Shown piece by piece: positions 1 to 10,021 of a DNA stretch of 64,000 nucleotides (positions are counted from its first letter, which is position 1; every line of letters starts with the position of its first letter). The stretch comes from Stomoxys calcitrans (taxonomy: Eukaryota; Arthropoda; Insecta; Diptera; Muscidae). The stretch lies in assembly GCF_963082655.1 (NCBI RefSeq), contig NC_081552.1:121558458-121622457 (forward strand), in the 5' to 3' direction. The notes below the pieces were generated by a model that did no database searches, had not been told where the DNA came from, and saw only the letters and a list, made by a program, of their open reading frames with translations. The translations under genes and the position numbers were made by a program.

Positions 1-509
1 TTGCTCCCATATTTGGATATCAGATTCTAATTCTACACTCAAATACCTTTTATTTAAGCACCATATTCCCATTGTCAGTCAATAAGTCCTGTTTGGGGGG
101 TGTTTCGGGAAAGGGATCCACCCCCCCAGAAACGTGGTCCCACATTTGGATATCAGATTCGTATTCTACTCGCAAATACGTTTCGTTTGAGGCTCATATT
201 GCCATGATCGGTAAATATATCCGATTTAGGGGTGTTTTGGGGGTTGGGTGGTATTGTGGGGGTGGGGTGGCCCCATAGACACTTTTCCCGAATATTGATA
301 TCAGATTTGTGCTTTACTCCCAAAGATCTTTCATTTGAGCCCCATGTGGCTATGGTCGTAAATGTGTCCCCTTTGGGGGAGGTATTTGGGGAGAGGCGGG
401 CCCCCAAACACTTGGTCTCATATTTGGATATCAGATTCACTCAAATACCTTTTAATTAAGCCCCATATTCCCATTGTCAGTAAATAAGTCCTGTTTGGAG
501 GGTGTTTCC
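1..509 (-). mobile_element. Family B (Helitron-like) tandem-repeat fragment
   Basis: Four or so degenerate units of about 115-130 bp read in reverse orientation. Each unit contains a GATATCAGATT-type box, a CAAATACCTTT box and a C/G-tract joint. The same units occur on the plus strand from about 840. The left side is cut by the window edge; the right side meets the 5' block of the next copy. Short open frames on both strands here are repeat translation with no protein family. Confidence 0.75.
229..271 (+). other. Candidate G-quadruplex motif in a family B unit
   Basis: Five G runs of three or more: GGGG, GGGGG, GGG, GGGGG, GGGG, with loops of 6, 2, 9 and 1. Weaker versions recur at the G/C-tract joint of each family B unit. 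Confidence 0.55.
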
Positions 510-2825
510 GTCCGTTTGTAGGTTTGTTTGTTTGTTTGTATGTTTGTGTGTTCCTTATAGACTCAGAAACGGCTGAACCGATTATCTCGAAATTTTCACT
601 GATGGTGCATAATGATCCCGTGGTGAAAATAGGGTACTACAATTTTTGATATCTGAAGGGGGGCGGACCCTCCCCCTTACCTTAATTTTCAGAAACGCCA
701 GAGCTCGGAGATGGGTGGTGCGATTGAAGCAAAATTTTGTGTGCTCTCATATAGTACCCTAAAAATAAAAATTTGGTATCCAAATTTTGGATGGGGTACC
801 TAGGGGGGCTGCCCCACCCTAAAACCTACCAAACATATATTTAGACCAATCACGACAATATGGGACTCAAATTAAAGGTATTTAGGATAAGAAAACGTAT
901 TTGATATCTAATTGTCGGACCAAGTGCTAGGGGGACCACTCCAACCCCAAAACACCCCTAAATCGGACATATTTACCGACCATGGCAATATGAGACTCAA
1001 ATAAAAGGTATTTGCGAGTAGAATACGAATCTGTTATCCAAATGTGGGACCACGTTTCTGGGAGTCCACCCCTTTCCCCAAACAGGACTTATTTACTGAC
1101 CATGGGAATATGGGGCTTAAATAAAAGGTATTTGAATGTAGAATACGAATCTGATATCCAAATGTGTGACTAAGTGTTTGGGGGCCGCCTCTCACCAAAA
1201 ACATCCCCCAAGGGGACAAATTTACGACCATGGGCTCAAATGAAAAGTCTTTGGGAGTAAAGCACGAATTTGATATCAAAATAGTAATTATTGGGTTGCC
1301 CAAAAAGTAATTGCGGAATTTTCATATAGTTGGCGTTGACAAATTTGTTCACAGCTTGTGACTCTGTAATTGCATTCTTTATTCTGTCAGTTATCAGCTG
1401 TTACTTTTAGCTTGCTTTAGAAAAAAAGTGTAAAAAAAGTATAATTGATTAAACTTCATTCCAAGTTGTATTAAAAATGCATTTACTTTCTTTTAAAAAA
1501 TCCGCAATTACTTTTTGGGCAACCCAATATTTTCTGACTATTGCAATACGAGGCTCAAATAAAAGGGTTTTTAAAATGGAACACGAATCCGATATATATT
1601 TGCAAGGCCAACTCACCCTCTCCCAACTCCACACGTCCCCCAGAACACCCCCAAGCTGGTCATGTTTTCCGACTGTGGAAATATGGGGCTAAAATTAAAA
1701 GTATGTGGGAGTAGACCACGTATCTGATATCAAAATTAGGGGCCAACTATCTAGCGGACGTCCAACCACCATAACAAAACCCCTAATAGGACGTGTTTGC
1801 TCACCAAGAAAATTTGGGTCTTAAAGAGAGGGGAACTAAATATTTATAGTTTTTAGGGCTAATACCCCAAACTGGACATATTTTCTGACTTTTGCAATAA
1901 GGAGTTTAAATGAGATTTGAACACGAATTTGATATCCAATTTTGAGGCCAATGGCAATATGGCGTTCAAATAAATGATATATAGATATATGAGAATAGAG
2001 CACGTTGCTGATATATTTTCCAAGCTTAGTGTTTGAGGGACCACCCCAATCGCCAAAACACCCCTAAATCGGGCATATTTACCCACCATGTCAATGTGGA
2101 GCTTAAATGAAAGGTAGTGGGGTAGAGCAAGAATTGATACCCATTTTCGTAAGAATTGGTACCCAAAATACCCCACAAACAGCAATTTTTTAGTGACCAT
2201 CGCAATATGAGGCTCGAATAAAGGTATTTTGGAGTAGAATACGAATTTGATATCCAAATGTAGGAGCATGTATTTAGTGCATCACCCCTTTCCCAAAACA
2301 CCCCCAAAGGGAAAAAATTTTTCGACCATGCCAATATGTGGCTAAAATGAAAGGTATTTGAGATTAGAAAACGAATTTAATAACCTAATTTGGCGCCATG
2401 TGTTTGGGGAACGCCTCATTCTGTAAACTCCTCTTAAGCCAATGGCAATATTGGGCTTAAATAAATGGTGTTTAAGAGAAGAGCACGATGCTGATATTTT
2501 TTCAGGGCCAAGTATCTGGGGGACCACCTCTTCCCCGAAGACACCACTTAATCAGACATCCTGAGAATATCTGGCTGAAATGAAGTATTGTTAGAATGGA
2601 GTACACCTTACATCCAAACTTAAATTCGTAGACCAATAAAGATCATATGGGATTTAGTTAAAGGCACTTTTATTGTTAAACTGTAGTCAAGTTAGAATGG
2701 TAAAACTAAAAGATCACTAAAAATCACTAAAAGATCTTTAATTGTCGAAAATAAATATTCCAAGGAAACTTTTGCTTCATATAAAGTAAAAGAAGGCGCA
2801 GCGGAGCGGCCCCGGGTCAGCTAGT
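510..2825 (+). mobile_element. Family B copy, near full length, split by a mariner MITE
   Basis: It opens with a TTTG microsatellite and the conserved block ACGGCTGAACCGATT with TTTTCAC, continues through G/C-tract repeats, and ends at 2821-2825 in the terminus CGGGTCAGCTAGT. The 3' CTAGT and the 'cggctgaaccgatt' block recall non-autonomous Helitron/Helentron elements of insects; that class call is inference. No Rep/helicase frame is visible. A 237-bp mariner MITE interrupts it at 1291-1527. Confidence 0.7.
1291..1527 (+). mobile_element. mariner-type MITE, copy 1
   Basis: Terminal inverted repeats TTGGGTTGCCCAAAAAGTAA...TTACTTTTTGGGCAACCCAA extend into TTGCGGA/TCCGCAA and are flanked by TA at 1289-1290 and 1528-1529. 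At 237 bp it has no transposase frame. The termini resemble mellifera-type mariner ends from memory. Three more copies lie at 36552, 39908 (reversed) and 56324. The TA duplication inside family B shows it arrived after that element. Confidence 0.93.
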
Positions 2826-3652
2826 AAAGTATATATATTCTCGATCGTCTCGAAATTCTGATTCCAATTAGCCATGTCCATCCGTCGGTCTGTCGAAATC
2901 ACGATAGCGGTCGAACGCGTAGAGCTAGCAACTTGTACAGATACTTAATATTGAAGTAGGTCGTTAAGGATTGCAAATGGGCCATATCGGTTCAGATTTG
3001 GATATAGCTGCCATATAAACCGATCTCCCCATTTGACTTCTTGAGCCCCTGGAAGCCTCAATTTTGCGCGACTTGGCTGGAATTTTGCACATAGTGTTCT
3101 GTTCTGACTTCCAAAAACTATGCCAAGTGCGGTCTAAATCGGTCAAGAACCTGATATAACTCCCATATAAACCGATCTCCCGATTTGACTACTTGAGGCC
3201 CTGGAAGCCTCAATTTTCATCCGATCTGGCTGAAATTTCACACATAGTATTCTGCTATAACTCCCAATAACGGTGCCAAGTACGGCCAAAATCGGTCTAT
3301 AACCTGATATAGCTCCCATATAAACCGATCTCCTGATTTGATTTCTTGAGCCCATGAAAGCCGTAATTTTTGTCCGATTTAGCTGAAATTTTGCCCATAG
3401 TGTTCAGATTTCCAACAACTGTACCAAGTACGGTCTAAATCGGTAAAATACCTGGTATAGCTCCCTTATAAACCGATCTTCCGATGTGGCATCTTGAGCC
3501 CCTTCAAGCTTCAATTTTATAACTCTCAACAAATGCGCCAAGTACGGTCCAATTCGATCTATAACTAGATATAGCTCCCATATTTTAGCAGAATCCATGG
3601 TGGTGGGTTCCCAAGATTCGGCCCGACCGAACTTAGCACGCTTTTACTTGTT
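2826..3652 (-). mobile_element. Family A copy, divergent subfamily
   Basis: In reverse orientation it runs from the 5' palindrome module (3610-3652, GATTCGGCCCGACCGAACTTAG then CACGCTTTTACTTG) through about four internal units with TATAAACCGATCT and CTTGAG boxes, to the 'tctcgatcgtctcg' 3' zone. It is truncated exactly at the 3' end of the preceding family B element. The subfamily marker ATCCATGGTG followed by TGGGTTCCCAA is shared with the copies beside the AATAG satellite. Confidence 0.75.
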
Positions 3653-3698
3653 ATTTCTGCATAGCAACATTTAGTTTTCACGTGTGTGGAATTGTGTG

Positions 3699-3812
3699 TA
3701 TTTTTATATCCACCACCATAGGATGGAGGTATACAAATCTAATCATTCCGTTTGTAACACCTCGAAATATTTTTGCTTGTGATGTTCTGTTACGACCTCC
3801 AAATACGCTCCA
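3699..3812 (-). mobile_element. Family A 3'-end fragment
   Basis: Reads TATATCCACCACCATAGGATGG then TTTGTAACACCTCGAAATA, the reverse of the family A terminal hairpin and its adjacent block. Only about 110 bp is recognisable before a family B 5' block begins. Confidence 0.65.
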
Positions 3813-3817
3813 AATCT

Positions 3818-5155
3818 ATATATATAAAAATGAATTTGTGTTTGTTTGTTTGAATTTTTGTTTGTTTGTTTGTGGGTTTGTAAATTTGTTTGTTCCGTAT
3901 AGACTCAAAAACGGCTAAACCGATTTCTTTGAAATTTTCATAGATTGTGGGGAATGGTCCAGAAGGAGCAATAGGCTATATAAAGTACCAGCCAAAAATA
4001 AAAGTGAACCGATTGGGACAATATGGGGCTTAGATGAAAGGTATTCAAGAGTAGAGTACAAATTCCATATTAAAAATTGGGTCCAGGTAATTGGGGGGCC
4101 GCCCCGATCCCAAAACCCCCCAAAATAGGTTTATTGGACGACAATACGAAATGGGAATCGAATGAAAGGTATTCGGGAGTAGATTACGAGTATGGTCAGG
4201 AAGGTGCAGTAGGCTATATAAGTTTTTGGTATCGCAAGGGGGGCGGACCCTCCAACTTACCCCAAAAGTACCACCCAAAACTAAAAGTGGACCGATTGGG
4301 ACAATATGGGACTCAAATGAAAGGTATTCAAAAGTAGCGTACGATTTCCATATTAAAAATTAAGTCCAAGTAATTGGGGGCCGCCCCGACCCCAAAACCC
4401 CCCAAATTGGTTTATTGTACCATAATGACAATATGGGGCTCGAATGAAAGGTATTCGCGAGAAGATTACGAATATGGTCAGGAAGGAGGTATAGATGCTA
4501 AGTAATTTGTTGATGTTGGAAGGGGGCGAATCCTCCTTCGTTACCACAAAAACGCCACTCAAAATCAAAAGTTGACCGATAGGGACAATAAGGGTATCAA
4601 ATGAAAGATATTGGAGAGTAGAAAGCGAATGTGGTATAAAAACTTGGGTTCAAGTATCCAAGGGATAACCCAAGACATATTGGACGCATATATCAATATA
4701 GGACTCAAATGAAATGTATTCGGGAGTATACTACGAATATGACCGCCCCATCCCCGATAAGCTCCCCAAATGGGAATACTACTCAATCACAGCTTGATGA
4801 AACTCAAATGATAAGCATTTGAAAGCAGATTACGAATATGACATTAAACTTTGTGTCCAAGAACCTAGGTGGTGTTTTACCTCATAAAATCTCCTCCAAT
4901 AGATTATTTGAACTATCAAAACAATGGGGAATCAAGTGATAGATTTTTTTTAGTTGCGTCTGTCATTCAAATTTGTGCTCAAGTGGCAGTGTGGCGCACA
5001 ACCCTCATATAGACGCCCTCCACCAAACGGCTGTATACACCAATCATGACAACATGAGGTTAAATTAAAGGTATAAGGTTATGTACTGCGAATCTGATAT
5101 CATTATTCTGCTCATATATCTAGCGGACCACCTCACCCCAGACAGTCGATCAATT
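3818..5155 (+). mobile_element. Family B copy, variant subfamily
   Basis: It begins TATATATAAAAATGAATTTG with an interrupted TTTG/TTTGT microsatellite and the 'aaacggctaaaccgat' block. The internal units differ from other copies (GAATGAAAGGTATTCG, GGGGGCCGCCCCGA). I see no CTAGT terminus; similarity fades near 5155, so the right boundary is approximate. Confidence 0.6.
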
Positions 5156-5447
5156 ATAATGACCTAACGGGACACTGTGTGATTTAATTAATGTGTAGGC
5201 TGCCATAGCCCCGAAATTATAACATTCAACGTGAAAGCAGGAGTTGCAAACCATGACGATAAGGTTGCAATCATTTTTAGCTCACCGATAGACGAGACCA
5301 AACGACGTGTTGCTGGGCAACACTTTTTTGTTCAATAGTTTTATACGGTATGAACTTTCGCCACCGCACCAAATATATAGGCTGGCAAATTAGCTTTTCT
5401 ACCACAGAAAATCGTTTAATATGGCAATTTATAACGATCTAAAAAAA
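5156..5447. other. Unassigned spacer
   Basis: AT-rich sequence of about 290 bp between family B and family C. No coding frame, tRNA-like fold or repeat was recognised. Confidence 0.4.
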
Positions 5448-6426
5448 AAGTAAAAAAGCGTTAAGTTCAGCCGGGCCGAACTTTGGATACCCACCACCTC
5501 GGGTATCAACGTAAACCACCTTTCATCAAAATTCGGTGAAAATTTCATACCTTATGTCCCATAGCAGATATATCAAAATATGTTCCGATTTGGACCAAAT
5601 AGTAATAAGTACAATTCAATTGATCAATTGTGCATAGCAAAATAGTGATCTTTTTAGTAGCTACAATATATCTAAAAATAAACCGATCTGAACCATATAC
5701 GACACGGATGTCGAAAAGCTTAATATAAGTCACTGTGTCAAATTTCAATGAAAGCGGATTATAAATGCGCCTTTTGTGGGGCCAAGACTTTAAATCGAGA
5801 CATCGGTCTATATGGACCGATTTGGGCCAAGTTGCAGAAAAATGTCGAAGAGCCTAACACAAAGCACTGTCCCAGATTTCGGCGAAATCGGACAATAAAT
5901 GCGCCGTTTATGGGCCCAAAACTTTAAATCCAGAGATCAATCTGTATGGCAGCTATATTCAAATCTGGACCGATCTGGGCAAAATGAAAAAAAAAACGTC
6001 GATGAGCCTAACTAAAATCACTGTCTCAAATTTCAGCAAGATCGGACAATAAATGCGCCTTTTATGGACCCAAAACCTAAAACCGAGACACAGATCTATA
6101 TTGCAGCTTCCAAATCAGGACCGATCTGTGCGATATTGCAGAAGTATGTCAAGGGGCTTAACATAACTCACTGTCCCAAATTTCGGCGACATCGGACAAT
6201 AAATGCGCCTTTTATAGGCCCAAAACCATAAATCGATAAATCGGTCTATATGGCAACTATATCCAAATCTAAACCGACTAGGGCCAAATTGAAGTAAGAT
6301 GTCGAAGGGCCTAAGACAACTCACTGTCCCAAATTTCGGCGGATCGGTCTATAATAACAATATGAATGAATACAATACGAATAACAAAATGAGTATACCC
6401 CCATCCTTCGATGGTTGGCATAAAAA
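5448..6426 (+). mobile_element. Family C copy 1
   Basis: The 5' module AAAGCGTTAAGTTCAGCCGG then GCCGAACTTTGGATACCCAC is a relative of the family A 5' palindrome. Internal units of about 150 bp carry AAATTTCGGCGAAATCGGA, TAAATGCGCCTTTTATGGG and TCGGTCTATATGGCAGCTAT boxes. The 3' end has GAGTATACCCCCATCC and a degenerate GGTTGG...ATAAAAA, matching the family A terminal hairpin in position. No protein is encoded. Confidence 0.75.
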
Positions 6427-6726
6427 AAGACTAAATGATGACTATTTAATATGTTGTCATATGGTATGATGGTTGTCTATGAATGACTATTCATAGACAA
6501 CCACCATACCATACGATTCACTCTAAGCGAATAGCACTAACATTTAAATTAGCGTCATCTGGCAGTCTTCAACTGAAATTGTTTGATCCATTTAAAAACA
6601 TGTCAACATGAGAGAGGGCAGAGTGGTAAAAATTAATCATCAGTATGTATCTTTGTTATGACAACCTATCGGTCCTTCGAATAAAGAAAAATAAAATAAA
6701 GGTATATAGGAAGAATCTAAAAGCAA
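6427..6726. other. Unique spacer holding a long hairpin
   Basis: No coding frame recognised. The only structure seen is the 25-bp inverted repeat at 6460-6513. The rest is AT-rich and ends at the A-rich start of the next family A copy. Confidence 0.45.
6460..6513. repeat. Near-perfect 25-bp hairpin, 4-nt loop
   Basis: Arms 6460-6484 and 6489-6513 are reverse complements with one mismatch (TGATGG against CCACCA), around the loop GACT. The flanks do not continue the pairing. Confidence 0.9.
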
Positions 6727-9060
6727 ACAAGTAAAAGCGTGCTAAGTTCGGCCGGGCCGAATCTTATATACCCACCACCATGGATCGCATTTGTCGAGTT
6801 CTTTTCTCGGCATCTCTTCTTAGGCAAAAAAGGATATAAGAAAAGAGTTGCTCTGCTATTAAAACGATATCAAGATATGGTCCGGTTCGGACGACAATAA
6901 AATTATATGTTGGAGACCTGTGTAAAATTTCAGCCAATTCGTATAACAATTGCGCCCATTGGGGGCTCACGAAGTAAAATAGAGAGAACGATTTATATGG
7001 GATCTGTATCGGGCTATATACCGATTCAGACCATAATAAACACGTTTGTTGATGGTCATGAGAGGATCCGTCCTACAAAATTTCAGGCATATCGGATAAT
7101 AAGTGCGACCTCTAGGGGTCAAGAAGTCAAGATCCCAGATCGGTTTATATGGCAGCTATATCAGGTTATGAACCGATTTGAATCTTATTTGACACAGTTG
7201 TTGAAAGTAAAAATAAAATACGTCATGCAAAATTTCAGCCAAATCGAATAGGAATTGTTCCCTCTAGAAGCTCAAGAAGTCAAATCCCCAGATATGTTTA
7301 TATGACAGCTATATCAGGTTATGAACCGATTTCAACCATACTTAGCACAGTTGTTGGATATCATAACGAAATACTTCGTGCCAAAATTCATTCAAATCGG
7401 ATAAGAATTGTGCCCTCTAGAGGCTCAAGAAGTCAAGACCCAAGATCGGTTTATATGACAGCTATATCAGGTTATGGACCGATTTGAACCATACTTGGCA
7501 CAGTTGTTGGATATCATAACAAAACACATCGTGCAAAATTTCATTTCAATCGAATAAGAATTGCGCACTCTAGAGGCTCAAGAAGTCAAGACCCAAGATC
7601 GGTTTATATGGCAGCTATATCAGGTTATGGTCCGATTTCAACCATACTTGGCACAGTTGTTGGATATCATAGCAAAACACGTCGTGCCAAATTTCATTCT
7701 GATCGGATAAGAATTGCGCACGCTAGAGGCTCAAGAAGTCAAGACCCAAGATCGGTCTATATGGCAGCTATATCAGGTTATGGACCGATTTGAACCATAC
7801 TTGGCACAGTTGTTGGATATCATAGCAAAACACGTCGTGCAAAATTTCATTCCAATCGGATAAGAATTGTATCGGGCTATAGACCGATTCAGACCATAAT
7901 AAACACGTTTGTTGATGGTCATGAGAGGATCCGTCCTACAAAATTTCAGGCATATCGGATAATAAGTGCGACCTATAGGGGTCAAAAAGTCAAGATCCCA
8001 GATCGGTTTATATGGCAGCTATATCAGGTTATGAACCGATTTGAATCTTATTTGACACAGTTGTTGAAAGTAAAAATAAAATACGTCATGCAAAAGTTCA
8101 GCCAAATCGAATAGGAATTGCTCCCTCTAGAAGCTCAAGAAGTCAAATCCCCAGATATGTTTATATGACAGCTATATCAGGTTATGAACCGATTTCAACC
8201 ATACTTAGCACAGTTGTTGGATATCATAACGAAATACCTCGTGCCAAAATTCATTCAAATCGGATAAGAATTGTGCCCTCTAGAGGCTCAAGAAGTCAAG
8301 ACCCAAGATCGGTTTATATGACAGCTATATCAGGTTATGGACCGATTTGAACCATACTTGGCACAGTTGTTTTATATAATAACAAAACACGTCGTGCAAA
8401 ATTTCATTTCAATCGAATAAGGATTGCGCACTCTAGAGGCTCAAGAAGTCAAGACCCAAGATCGGTTTATATGGCAGCTATATCAGGTTATGGTCCGATT
8501 TCAACCATACTTGGCACAGTTGTTGGATATCATAGCAAAACACGTCGTGCCAAATTTCATTCTGATTGGATAAGAATTGCGCACGCTAGAGGCTCAAGAA
8601 GTCAAGACCCAAGATCGGTCTATATGGCAGCTATATCAGGTTATGGATCGATTTGAACCATACTTGGCACAGTTGTTGGATATCATAGCAAAACACGTCG
8701 TGCAAAATTTCATTCCAATCAGATAAGAATTGCGCACTCTAGAGGCTCAAGTAGTCAAGACCCAAGATCGGTTTATATGGCAGCTATATCAAAACATGGA
8801 CCGATATGGCCCATTTACAATACCAACCGACCTACACTAATAAGAAGTATTTGTGCAAAATTTCAAGCGGCTAACTTTACTCCTTCGGAAGTTAGCGTGC
8901 TTTCGACAGACAGACGGACGGACATGGCTAGATCGACATAAAATGTCGCGACGATCAAGAATATATATACTTTATGGGGTCTCAGACGAATATTTCGAGT
9001 AGTTACAAACAGAATGACGAAATTAGTATACCCCCCATCTTATGGTGGCGGGTATAAAAA
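6727..9060 (+). mobile_element. Family A copy 1, long, internally duplicated
   Basis: Starts AACAAGTAAAAGCGTGCTAA, palindrome TTCGGCCGGGCCGAA, then TATATACCCACCACCATGG. Internal monomers of 153 bp (GGCACAGTTGTTGGATATC, GGCTCAAGAAGTCAAGA, CGGTTTATATGGCAGCTATA) repeat through the body. It ends with the block around CGAATATTTCGAGTAGTTAC and a terminal TATGGTGGCGGGTATAAAAA. About 863 bp (7005-7867) is repeated at 7868-8730. Small frames such as 7302-7487 and 8165-8350 are monomer translations. Confidence 0.88.
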
Positions 9061-9400
9061 TTTGATATCAAATTTTGGGGTGGATGCCTAGGAGAGCCGC
9101 CCACCTCCAAAATCCGTCAAACGGATTTATAGACTAACCACTACAATATGGGACTCAAATTAAAGGTATTTGAGAGTAGAAAACGAATCTGATATCCAAT
9201 TGTGGAACTATGAATTTCGTGGGTTCCCCACCTCTATAAAACCCCTCAAAGCGGACATATTTACCGACCATGGCAATATGCATCTTAAATGAAAGTCTTT
9301 GGGAAAAGAGCACGGGGGTCCACCACACACCAAGAAGCACTTTTACTGACCATTGCAATGTGGGGCTTAAATAAGAGATACTTGAGTGTAGAAAAATCCA
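9061..9400 (+). mobile_element. Family B fragment
   Basis: It begins directly at the family A 3' end with TTTGATATCAAATTTTGGGG, and has GGGACTCAAATTAAAGGTAT and CATATTTACCGACCATGGCA units, then stops in unrelated sequence. No 5' block or CTAGT end. Confidence 0.65.
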
Positions 9401-9506
9401 TAGAAAAATAGGAATACATTTTCAACGACAATTATGCAGAAATGTTCAAATTTAATGTACTCTCTCTCTCTCGAATTATACCGCGATTGCTCCAAGAATT
9501 TAAGGC

Positions 9507-10015
9507 TTACCCGAAACCCATAAGGAGGGAATACCTCTCAGGCCGGTTTGTTTATCACTTAATTCCCCAACGTATGGTCTGTCAAAATACCTTACAGGTA
9601 TATTAAATAATTTGACTAGAGATTAACAATACAACATAAAAGACGGGAAATAATTCAAATCAAAAATCAATGACAAGGAAATCAGAGACAAAGAGGTAGT
9701 AATTTTTTTCGACGTTGTGTCTCTATTTCCAAGCATACCGGTTAATTTAGCCATGGAATGCCATCCAGGAGCATACAAAGTCATGCCAATGGGAATGTAA
9801 ACCTTACTAGACGCTTTAATTGAGAAAATTACAAAAAAAAACAAGATTTCTGACCAAATACGTGGACGACATATTTTGTGTATTGGAAACAACGGAAGTA
9901 GAAAATACTCTATAAGTTGTACATTCCTTCCACCCACAAGTTCAGTTCTTAATGGAATGTGACACACAACAGATTGCCATTTCTTGACACTGTCGTCCAC
10001 CGAAATCAAAATAAG
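9507..10015 (+). pseudogene. Penelope-like element reverse transcriptase remnant
   Basis: Conceptual translation of the plus strand from 9507 gives LPETHKEGIPLRPV and SPTYGLSKYLTGILNNLT, then with two in-frame stops continues to VVIFFDVVSLFPSIPV (9694-9740) and, after a disrupted stretch, TKYVDDIFCVLETTEVE near 9858-9905 with the RT YVDD active-site box. The order (HK.G.PLRP, then FDV.SLF..IP, then YVDD) is that of Penelope-like RTs. Stops and frameshifts show it is dead. No GIY-YIG endonuclease region is visible; an LOA-like element in reverse orientation adjoins it. Confidence 0.72.
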
Positions 10016-10021
10016 TTAGGT

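Noticed and set aside
9623..10009. 128-residue reverse frame
   Set aside because: The recognisable Penelope-like RT motifs lie on the plus strand of the same stretch; the reverse frame has no family likeness.
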